Shown one piece after another: positions 1 to 5,667 of a stretch of DNA of 6,279 bases. The DNA comes from Deltaproteobacteria bacterium (GTDB taxonomy: Bacteria > Myxococcota_A > Polyangia > Haliangiales > Haliangiaceae). Below the pieces are notes generated by a model. The model was given only the letters and a program-made list of their open reading frames with translations. It was not told the origin of the DNA and made no database searches. Both the position numbers and the translations under genes were made by a program. Position 1 is the stretch's first letter. Each line of letters begins with the position of its first letter. Location of the stretch: positions 1 to 6,279 of the forward strand of contig JACCYD010000332.1 in assembly GCA_013696695.1 (NCBI GenBank). The letters are read 5' to 3'.

Positions 1-175
1 CGCGGTCGGCTTCGGCATTCGCACGCCGGAGGATGCGGCGCGGTTCGCGGCGGTCGCCGACGGCGTCGTCGTCGGTACCGCGCTGGTCGATCGCGTGGCC
101 GACGGGCCAGCCGCCGGGGCACCCGCGCGGGTCGCCGAGCTCGTCAAGGCACTCGCGGCCGCGATGCAGCGATGA
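1..175 (+). CDS. trpA: Tryptophan synthase alpha chain, C-terminal end (partial)
   Basis: This is the last 57 codons of a gene that begins before the window; the reading frame starts at base 2 and ends with TGA at 173-175. The family enzyme (TrpA) cleaves indole-3-glycerol phosphate to indole and glyceraldehyde 3-phosphate, and passes indole to TrpB in the cytoplasmic tryptophan synthase complex. The recognisable part is the segment GFGIRTPEDAARF followed by ADGVVVGTALVD. This matches the conserved TrpA phosphate-binding C-terminal region, usually G-F-G-I-x-x-P-E-x-A and A-D-G-V-V-V-G-S-A. The tail is a helix ending KALAAAMQR. The TGA overlaps the ATG of the next gene (ATGA), so the downstream lipoprotein gene is probably cotranscribed. 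The rest of the trp genes, if clustered, would lie upstream and cannot be seen. Confidence 0.9.
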   Translation, partial: AVGFGIRTPEDAARFAAVADGVVVGTALVDRVADGPAAGAPARVAELVKALAAAMQR

Positions 176-570
176 GGTTCGCCATGTTCGCGCTCGCCGC
201 ATGCGGCTCGTCGAGCCCATCGGCGGCGCCGAGCAACGCCGCGCCCACTACCGAGCAAGCGCCGAAGCTCGCCGGCATGAGCGATGACCAGCGCTGCGCG
301 GCGGTCGCCACCCGCACGTTGCCGTGCATGGACGAGGTGTTCAACGCCCAGACGATGTCGATGACAGGCATCGATACGTCGAAGTCGGATCTCGACGAGC
401 GACAGAAGCTTCACGAGATCCGATGTGTGCTCGGCCCCAGCTACACCGATGCGATCGTGACGTGCTGGAACGAGCGCACATGTCAGGCCTTCGCGCTCTG
501 CGTGGATCGGGAGGACCAGCTGCCGGCGAAGCCGCCACGAGAGCAGCCAGAGCCGATGCGGCTTCCGTAG
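172..570 (+). CDS. Small six-cysteine putative lipoprotein, function unknown
   Basis: The 132-residue product was not recognised as a named family. Its N-terminus, MRFAMFALAAC, has one Arg, a very short hydrophobic run and an LAAC lipobox with C11 as the likely lipidated cysteine. A low-complexity Ser/Ala/Pro linker (about 12-31) follows, as in many exported lipoproteins. The mature part has six further cysteines (C42, C52, C85, C98, C104, C110), an even number suiting three disulfides; the last three form a C-W-x4-C-x2-F-x2-C pattern. The tail is Pro/Glu rich. ATG 172 is the only usable start: the same frame upstream is open but has no ATG, GTG or TTG in the window. It overlaps the trpA stop by four bases and has no clear Shine-Dalgarno sequence, so translational coupling is likely. 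The ten-residue presequence is unusually short, so export is likely but not certain. Confidence 0.72.
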   Translation: MRFAMFALAACGSSSPSAAPSNAAPTTEQAPKLAGMSDDQRCAAVATRTLPCMDEVFNAQTMSMTGIDTSKSDLDERQKLHEIRCVLGPSYTDAIVTCWNERTCQAFALCVDREDQLPAKPPREQPEPMRLP

Positions 571-582
571 GCGGGACGCCCG

Positions 583-610
583 GTTGCGAGATTGTCGAGA
601 TTCTCGCGAC
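583..610 (+). repeat. Imperfect inverted repeat in the gap before the sigma gene
   Basis: GTTGCGAGA (583-591) and TCTCGCGAC (602-610) are inverted copies with one mismatch, which becomes a G-U pair in RNA. They are separated by 10 bases. The hairpin starts 12 bases after the lipoprotein stop codon and lies about 75 bases before the sigma start. No T-run follows, so it is not a classical intrinsic terminator. It could be a hairpin ending the trpA-lipoprotein transcript or an operator near the sigma promoter. The rest of the 571-686 gap shows only a weak -10-like TATGTT at 648-653 with no convincing -35. Confidence 0.4.
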
Positions 611-675
611 ACACTCGGCGCCGGGCTTCGTTCTCGCTGCCATGGGGTATGTTGCCGTCCTCGGCGTGCGGCCGC

Positions 676-679
676 GGAG
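676..679 (+). promoter_or_regulatory. Ribosome binding site deciding the sigma factor start
   Basis: GGAG sits seven bases before ATG 687. It favours that start over the in-frame ATG 642, which has no comparable site and would add residues that do not look like sigma region 2. Confidence 0.6.
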
Positions 680-686
680 CGATGAG

Positions 687-1202
687 ATGGGAGAGCCCGA
701 GGGCGATCGCGAAGTGTGGGATCGCCTGATCCGCCAGCACGATCGCAAGGTCGTGCTGTCGCTAGTCGCGCTCGGAGTCGATCGCGATCGCGCGCGCGAG
801 CTCGCGCAGGCGACGTGGGAGCGGCTGTACATGCAGCACCGCGACGGCAAGCTCGCGTCGCTCGAGCTTCCGGGCCTCGCGATCCGGCAGGCGCGGTTCC
901 TCGCGATCGATAGCTTTCGCCACACCGATCTGAATCGCCGCACGCTCGCGCTCGCACGTCCCGAGGTCGCGGTCGATGCCGAGCGCCAGCTGCTCGATCG
1001 CGATCAGCTCCGTCGCGCGCTCGAAGCGCTCGGCGCGTGCTCGCCCGCCGCTCAGCAACTGTTTCGCATGCTCTATACCCACCCGCCGATGACGTGCGCG
1101 GATGCAGCGCGCGAGCTCGGCCTGTCCGCGGAGCGCGCCCGTCACATCGTGTGCGAGGCCCGCAAGCTGATCCGCCAGGCGATTGGAGATGCCGATGACT
1201 GA
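687..1202 (+). CDS. ECF-type sigma factor (sigma-70 family, group 4)
   Basis: The 171-residue protein has the size and layout of an extracytoplasmic-function sigma factor, which directs RNA polymerase to a small regulon. Region 2 spans about residues 10-80: the helix RARELAQATWERLY corresponds to region 2.1-2.2 (family form near DAEDLVQETFLRLW), and LAIRQARFLAIDSFR is the region 2.3-2.4 helix that ends D-x2-R. Region 4 spans about 105-165. The helix-turn-helix is CADAARELGLSAERARHIVCEARKLI (split here: CADAARELGLSAER, then ARHIVCEARKLI), the usual sigma-4 recognition element. Region 2.2 is less acidic than normal (see findings). The start was chosen from GGAG at 676-679. The stop at 1200-1202 lies inside the downstream kinase gene, so the two are translated together. 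The adjacent kinase carries an anti-sigma-like zinc motif and is the probable regulator. The exact ECF group cannot be assigned by eye. Confidence 0.85.
   Translation: MGEPEGDREVWDRLIRQHDRKVVLSLVALGVDRDRARELAQATWERLYMQHRDGKLASLELPGLAIRQARFLAIDSFRHTDLNRRTLALARPEVAVDAERQLLDRDQLRRALEALGACSPAAQQLFRMLYTHPPMTCADAARELGLSAERARHIVCEARKLIRQAIGDADD
1185..1188 (+). promoter_or_regulatory. Ribosome binding site deciding the kinase start
   Basis: GGAG lies six bases before ATG 1195. It overlaps or abuts the alternative in-frame starts TTG 1183 and ATG 1189, so it can only serve ATG 1195. It lies within the last codons of the sigma gene. Confidence 0.65.
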
Positions 1203-3402
1203 GCACCTCTCGGAGACCGTGCTCGAGCACTACCTGCTCGGCGGCGACGACGTCGATCACGTTGCTCTCGAACAGCACCTGCTCGAATGCGACGCGTGTG
1301 CTTCGCGCGTGCGCGGCGAGATCGAGCTCGAGCTGCAGCTCGGCGAGGTCGCGAAGGCAGCCACGTTCTGCCCGGGCTGCAGTCGCGTACTGGGCGGCGA
1401 TCGCTGCGACGCGTGCGGCGCGACGCTGGTCGCCGGCGGCTATCGGATCGAGCGCGTCCTCGTGAAGACGACACACGGCAGGCTTTACGCCGCCGTCGAT
1501 GGCCATGGTAATCGCGTCGCCCTCAAGGAGCTCGCGTTCGTCCAGGCCCCGACGCTCGAGTCGCTCGCCGCGTTCGATCGCGAGACCAAGTTCCTCCGCG
1601 CGCTCTCGCATCCCTGTATCCCGAAATTCCACGGCAGCTTCATCGAAGGCACCGGCATCCACACGCGGATGTACATCGCCCAGGATCTCGTCGAGGGCGA
1701 GTCGCTGCTGGCGCGGATGCAGCACGACTGGTTCGACGAGCGCGCGATCGTCAAGGTCGCGCAGCACGTGCTCGAGATCCTGATCTACCTGCAGAGCCTG
1801 TCGCCGATGGTGTTCCATCGCGACGTCAAGCCGGCGAACTTGATCGCGCGCAGCGACGGCACGATCGCGCTCGTCGATTTCGGCGCCGCTCGCGATGTCA
1901 GCGAGACGATGGGCAACACCGCCGTGGGGACGTTCGGCTACATGCCGCTCGAGCAGATGGCCGGTATCTACGACGCGACCACCGATACCTACGCGCTCGG
2001 TGCATCGCTGTTCCACCTGCTGACCCGCCGCGAGCCGTGGAAGCTGCTCGATGGCGGCGGTGCCGGGATCAATGTCTCGCCCGAGCTCCGCCGGTATCTC
2101 GACCGGCTGATGGCCCGCCGGCCGCAGGATCGATTTCCAGACGCGCGCGCCGCACTCGACGCGTTGCTCGCGGTCCGTCCTGGATCGCGACCACTGGCGC
2201 GCAAGCCGACCAAGCGGCTCGCCGTGCTCGGCCTCGCTGCACTCGTCGTGGGCGGCGTCGGTGTGGGCGCGGTCGTGGCGACGAGAGCGAGCATGGATCC
2301 AGCACGCCCGGCCCCCGCGATGCCGATCTCGCCCGAGCCGACGCCATCCGCGAGCCAGGACGGAAAGAGCCAGGCGGGACCGACGTACCCGAGCGAGGCC
2401 GACCGGCCTACTCCGATGGGTCGCCCCACGCCGCAACCTCGTCCTCGGTCGAGCTCGGCTCCGACGTTCGCGGATCTGATCGCCCCGGCGATGATCGCGC
2501 CTCGTATGACCTGCCCTGTCTACGACAGGCTGCCGAGCGGTGGGTGCCCACCGAACCGCGCGGATCATGACAGCGAGGCCGCGCAGGCTGCAACGCAATG
2601 GCTGACCGCGAATCGCGATCTGCAAGCGCACCTCGGCCGCGTCGATCGCAGTGCAGTAGTCGAGCTGAAGCACGATATCGTGGCCGCGCGTGCGCAAGTC
2701 GAACGGCATCGTCGCGGCGTCGTCGTCATCGGCAAGGTCACGATCGAAGGAGGTGCCGGGTCGATCAACCGACCACTGTACTTCGCCGTCGCTGCGAGCG
2801 GAGCCTTCGAGCTCGCACTCCATGGATATCCGCGCACCAAGATCACTCCGAAGGTCGCGGCGGATTTCGATTGGGTCGACGACGTCGTGATGTCGCCGCT
2901 CCCAACCACCAAGGCCGCAACGATCGCGGGGACCGCGGATGCGAGCACACAGATCTCTGCCTGGATCCTTCACGAGCCAGCGGCCGCAGCGGTGGGCCCG
3001 ATCGAGGCCATCGCGAGCCGGCGCGCGACCACGATCCAGGTCGGTGCAGGCGCGAGGTTCGAGGTGTCCGACTTCACCCCCGGCAGGTATCGCATCGAGA
3101 TCGCGTCGGCGGGCGTGGAAACGGAGGTGCTGACGGTCGAGCTTGGCGCCGGTCAGCGCTACACGCTCGAGACGCTACGAAAGCTGGTGCCCGGCAACGA
3201 TGGGTTCGTTCACCTCACCAGCACGCCCAAGGCGAGGATCCGCGTGAACGGTGCCGATACCGGCCTCTCGACACCGCGCAAGATCAAGGTCGCGGCGGGG
3301 CGTCACAAGATCCAGTTCGTCGTCGGCGACGATAAATTCACATTTCCGATCACCGTGAAGGCCGGCGAGACGCTGACCGTGCACAAAGACCTCACTCCGT
3401 GA
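1195..3402 (+). CDS. Transmembrane Ser/Thr kinase with N-terminal anti-sigma zinc motif and PEGA ectodomain
   Basis: This is a 735-residue multidomain protein. Residues 4-40 resemble an anti-sigma zinc (ZAS, zf-HC2) domain: a helix HLSETVLEHYLLGG, then H28-x3-C32-x2-C35. Residues 59-74 form a zinc ribbon, C59-x2-C62-x8-C71-x2-C74. The kinase domain covers about 83-326, with VALK lysine K111, alphaC glutamate E130, HRDVKPAN (D210, K212, N215), DFG 228-230, an activation segment GTFGYMPLEQ with PLE in place of APE, and D264. Catalytic residues are present, but the glycine loop is degenerate (only G95 of three glycines). One membrane helix spans about 342-362, with basic residues before it, giving a cytoplasmic kinase. 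A Pro-rich linker (368-423), a possible C440-C451 disulfide, a helical stretch (457-507) and beta-rich segments follow. A PEGA-like domain at 671-733 contains STPKARIRVNGADTG and TPRKIKVAAGRHKIQF. The gene overlaps the sigma gene by eight bases, so it probably controls that sigma factor. Confidence 0.88.
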   Translation: MTEHLSETVLEHYLLGGDDVDHVALEQHLLECDACASRVRGEIELELQLGEVAKAATFCPGCSRVLGGDRCDACGATLVAGGYRIERVLVKTTHGRLYAAVDGHGNRVALKELAFVQAPTLESLAAFDRETKFLRALSHPCIPKFHGSFIEGTGIHTRMYIAQDLVEGESLLARMQHDWFDERAIVKVAQHVLEILIYLQSLSPMVFHRDVKPANLIARSDGTIALVDFGAARDVSETMGNTAVGTFGYMPLEQMAGIYDATTDTYALGASLFHLLTRREPWKLLDGGGAGINVSPELRRYLDRLMARRPQDRFPDARAALDALLAVRPGSRPLARKPTKRLAVLGLAALVVGGVGVGAVVATRASMDPARPAPAMPISPEPTPSASQDGKSQAGPTYPSEADRPTPMGRPTPQPRPRSSSAPTFADLIAPAMIAPRMTCPVYDRLPSGGCPPNRADHDSEAAQAATQWLTANRDLQAHLGRVDRSAVVELKHDIVAARAQVERHRRGVVVIGKVTIEGGAGSINRPLYFAVAASGAFELALHGYPRTKITPKVAADFDWVDDVVMSPLPTTKAATIAGTADASTQISAWILHEPAAAAVGPIEAIASRRATTIQVGAGARFEVSDFTPGRYRIEIASAGVETEVLTVELGAGQRYTLETLRKLVPGNDGFVHLTSTPKARIRVNGADTGLSTPRKIKVAAGRHKIQFVVGDDKFTFPITVKAGETLTVHKDLTP

Positions 3403-4990
3403 CCTTGCTACACGACGGATCGAGATCGAAGCCGGTCTCGATCGTCATCGGTCCGAGACCGCCGTGCCGCGACCGCAGTTCCGACGACAGCGTGCGCGCG
3501 CCCGAGATCTCGGCGAGCACGTCGGCGCCTTCGGTGCGCGTCCGCGCGTATGTCGTGTAGTCGACCGAGTGCAGGCCGAAGCGTGGCCCGAAGCCTTCGG
3601 CCCACTCGAAGTTGTCGGTCAGGCTCCAGTGGTAATAGCCGCGCAGATCGGCACCGCCGGCGCGGGCTCGATCGAGCGACTCGAGGTTGCGCACGATGTT
3701 CTCCGCGCGGCGCTTGCCGACTTCGGTCGCGATGCCGGCCTCGGTGATCAGCAGCGGCAGCGCGGGATAGCGCGCGGAGTACTGGAGCGCGACATCGCCG
3801 ATGCCATCGGCAAAGCCTTCGTAGCCCATCCGAGGCACGCAATACGTGGGGTCGGGCGCCTGCAAGCACGAGCCGAGATCGAAGCCGCCGAAGCACGGCG
3901 TCGCATCGACGAGCGGGAACAGCGCGCTCGCACCCGTGACGCCAGCGCGGAAGTAATACTGGAGGCCGAGCCAATCGAGCGTGCCGGCCCATTCCGGGTG
4001 CTGCTCGTCCGGCGTGCCGTCGAGATCGGCGTCGAACGTCCCATCGATCAGCGAGTCGACGAACACGTAGTGGAACGCGTACACTACGCGATCGCGTGCC
4101 GCGATGTCGTCGACATTGGTGGAGGGCTTGCCGGATCGCGTGGGTTGCCAGTCGGCGACCGACATCGACAGCCCGACCGCCGCGGCGACGCCATCGTCGT
4201 CGGCATCGGTGGTGTCGGCGACCTTGATCGCCTTCGACATCTCCGCGTGCGCGGCGACGTAATCGCGTACGACCGGCACCAGCTTGCCCTGGAGATCGTC
4301 GAGCGCGACCTTGCCCGGCGGGAACTCACCAAGGCCGTAGCTGGCGAGCAAGTAGATCATCGGCTCGTTGAGCGTGCCCCACTCGTCGACGAAGCCGCCG
4401 AAGCGCTCGGCGAGCAGCGCCGCGTGTTCGGCCATCTCCTCGATGATCTGCAGCCCGCCGGCGCTGCCGAGGCCGCACAGGTTGGTATCCGTCGGGCCTG
4501 CCTCGCAGTCGGTATCGCGTGGATCGGCGACCCACACCGGATTCGAGAAGTGATGCAGCGTGACCAGCGGACGGATGCCCATCGCGCGCATCGCTTCGAG
4601 TTGCGCTTGGTAGTGGGCGAGGGCGACCTCGTCGATCTGATCTCGCACCGGTTCGACGCGCGCCCACTCGATCGAGAACCGATACGAATCGAGGCCGAGG
4701 TCGGAGACCAGCTGGAGATCCTCGTTGACCTGCGAGTAGCCACGCGTCGCGTCGCCGACGAACGTGCCGTGGCCGAGCCCACCCTGGTCGATCGGCTGGG
4801 TCCACAGATACCAGTCGGTCGCCGGATTCATGTCCTCGATCTGGGTGGCCGCACTGGCGGCGCCGAACCGGAAGCTGCCGCGCCCGGCTTCTCCGACGAG
4901 CGGACCTGGACCTCCGTACGCGATCGACGGCGCTGGATCGTCGCCGCAGGCGGCGCATGCGAGCAGGCCGAGGGCAAGACGGCGGGTCAC
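3392..4990 (-). CDS. Exported GH1 family beta-glycosidase-like lipoprotein
   Basis: The 532-residue protein fits glycoside hydrolase family 1, retaining enzymes that hydrolyse beta-glucosides or related beta-glycosides. In order it shows FRFGAASAATQIED (40-53; family F-L-W-G-A-A-T-A-A-x-Q-I-E-G), YRFSIEWARVEP (103-114), TLHHFSNPVW (144-153), TLNEP with acid/base E209, ITEAG with nucleophile E417, and DNFEWAEGFGPRFGL from 459. Both catalytic glutamates are present; the substrate cannot be told. The N-terminus MTRRLALGLLACAAC looks like a short lipoprotein signal, with C12 or C15 lipidated, so the enzyme probably sits in the envelope, unlike most bacterial GH1 enzymes. Two acidic loops (D262-D266 and D320-D328) resemble calcium-binding DxDxDG motifs and, with extra cysteines, help make it longer than the usual 440-480 residues. 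GTG 4990 is preferred because AGGA lies seven bases upstream and the signal peptide starts there. Its 3' end overlaps the kinase gene by 11 bases. Confidence 0.9.
   Translation of the reverse strand: MTRRLALGLLACAACGDDPAPSIAYGGPGPLVGEAGRGSFRFGAASAATQIEDMNPATDWYLWTQPIDQGGLGHGTFVGDATRGYSQVNEDLQLVSDLGLDSYRFSIEWARVEPVRDQIDEVALAHYQAQLEAMRAMGIRPLVTLHHFSNPVWVADPRDTDCEAGPTDTNLCGLGSAGGLQIIEEMAEHAALLAERFGGFVDEWGTLNEPMIYLLASYGLGEFPPGKVALDDLQGKLVPVVRDYVAAHAEMSKAIKVADTTDADDDGVAAAVGLSMSVADWQPTRSGKPSTNVDDIAARDRVVYAFHYVFVDSLIDGTFDADLDGTPDEQHPEWAGTLDWLGLQYYFRAGVTGASALFPLVDATPCFGGFDLGSCLQAPDPTYCVPRMGYEGFADGIGDVALQYSARYPALPLLITEAGIATEVGKRRAENIVRNLESLDRARAGGADLRGYYHWSLTDNFEWAEGFGPRFGLHSVDYTTYARTRTEGADVLAEISGARTLSSELRSRHGGLGPMTIETGFDLDPSCSKVTE
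3414..3446 (+). terminator. Candidate terminator hairpin for the kinase transcript, inside the end of the GH1 gene
   Basis: GATCGAGA (3418-3425) and TCTCGATC (3436-3443) are perfect inverted copies. The inner TCG/CGG adds a wobble and two more pairs around an AAGC tetraloop (3429-3432). Outside, GAC/GTC adds three pairs past a bulged G3417. It starts 12 bases after the kinase stop. The wobble is G-U in plus-strand RNA but A-C in minus-strand RNA, so it folds better in the kinase transcript. No T-run follows, so termination is inferred. Confidence 0.4.
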
Positions 4991-4997
4991 GCGGGCA

Positions 4998-5001
4998 TCC
5001 T
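4998..5001 (-). promoter_or_regulatory. Ribosome binding site deciding the GH1 GTG start
   Basis: Read on the minus strand, AGGA is seven bases before GTG 4990. This supports GTG initiation directly at the signal peptide rather than the longer open frame extending to 5149, which would run through yceD and its promoter. Confidence 0.6.
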
Positions 5002-5018
5002 GCCGGATTTTCCGTAGC

Positions 5019-5046
5019 TTGACACTCGAGATCACCTTCCTATACT
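5019..5046 (+). promoter_or_regulatory. Sigma70-type promoter for yceD-rpmF-plsX
   Basis: TTGACA at 5019-5024 is a perfect -35 box and TATACT at 5041-5046 is a near-perfect -10 box, separated by 16 bases. Transcription would begin near 5053, only about five bases before the yceD ATG at 5058. The promoter occupies the 67-base divergent gap between the GH1 and yceD genes. No comparable promoter was found for GH1 on the other strand. Confidence 0.75.
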
Positions 5047-5057
5047 CCGCCGCTCTC

Positions 5058-5636
5058 ATGGCCAAGAGTCCGTACAAGGTGCTCGTTCGCGACCTCCCGA
5101 CCCACCGTCGGTTCGTGGTTCCGGGCGAGCACGTCAGCGATTGGCTCAAGGGCCATGCGATGCGCGAGGCGCTCGAGGTGCCCGAGGTCGATCCCGAGGC
5201 GGGTCACGGCGTCGCCGAGCTCGATCTCGATGCCGTGGAGACCCACTCCTTCGCCAACGGCCAGTTCACCGGCGAGGTCACCGTCGCGTGCAGCCGCTGC
5301 GTGAACCCGGTCAAGCTGCCGATCGACGAGAAGCTCCACGTCACGTTCCTGCCGGCGAGCGAGATGCCCGCCGACGACGACGACGAGTCCGAGGATGGCG
5401 CCGAGGTCAGCGAGGACGATCTCGACGTGTTCCCGTTCGACGGCGAGACGATCGACCTCGAACCCCTGTTCCGCGAACAGTTCGTACTCGCCGTTCCGTA
5501 CGCCCCGCTGTGCCGGGAAGATTGCAAGGGACTGTGCCCGCAGTGCGGGATCGACCGAAATACAGGTACCTGCGCATGCGAAGCCCCAGGCGATCCTCGT
5601 CTCGCTGCGCTCAAGGGCTTGAAATTGCCGTCGTGA
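5058..5636 (+). CDS. yceD: DUF177 / YceD family protein, linked to 23S rRNA accumulation
   Basis: The 192-residue protein matches the YceD (DUF177) family, which is usually encoded just before rpmF and is tied to 23S rRNA accumulation; its exact molecular role is not settled. The seen signatures are ACSRC (77-81), the family's first Cys pair, and the C-terminal region FREQFVLAVPYAPLC, then C156-KGLCPQCG with N168 and C172/C174, the family form being P-L-C-x3-C-x-G-L-C-x2-C-G-x-x-x-N. An acidic patch of Asp and Glu (106-123) separates the halves. ATG 5058 is the start because the family N-terminus falls there and a strong promoter lies directly upstream. There is no Shine-Dalgarno sequence, and the predicted leader is only about five bases. 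It is followed 31 bases later by rpmF in the same direction, so the two are cotranscribed. Confidence 0.9.
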   Translation: MAKSPYKVLVRDLPTHRRFVVPGEHVSDWLKGHAMREALEVPEVDPEAGHGVAELDLDAVETHSFANGQFTGEVTVACSRCVNPVKLPIDEKLHVTFLPASEMPADDDDESEDGAEVSEDDLDVFPFDGETIDLEPLFREQFVLAVPYAPLCREDCKGLCPQCGIDRNTGTCACEAPGDPRLAALKGLKLPS

Positions 5637-5667
5637 TCGGGCAAAAGACCCGTCCCGGAGAACTGTC

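Noticed and set aside
324..686. Longer sigma factor starting at ATG 324 or ATG 642
   Set aside because: The extension runs out of frame through the lipoprotein gene and does not resemble sigma sequence; GGAG at 676-679 supports ATG 687.
762..1145. Minus-strand open frame inside the sigma gene
   Set aside because: Antisense shadow caused by codon bias; no binding site or motif.
1183..1194. Kinase start at TTG 1183 or ATG 1189
   Set aside because: The only good binding site, GGAG 1185-1188, overlaps or abuts these starts and is correctly spaced only for ATG 1195.
703..4095. Four GCGATCGC octamers (703, 784, 1397, 4088), like the cyanobacterial HIP1 repeat
   Set aside because: They are more frequent than base composition predicts, but all lie in coding sequence and follow from frequent GAT-CGC and ATC-GCG codon pairs; four cases in one window do not show a repeat family.
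3464..5017. Open frame of 517 codons on the plus strand opposite the GH1 gene
   Set aside because: It is the mirror of a strongly conserved GH1 enzyme in GC-rich DNA; the translation is low complexity, rich in Arg, Ala and Glu, with no recognisable motif.
4991..5149. N-terminal extension of the GH1 protein up to 5149
   Set aside because: It would cross the yceD start and its promoter and bury the lipoprotein signal 53 residues inside the protein.
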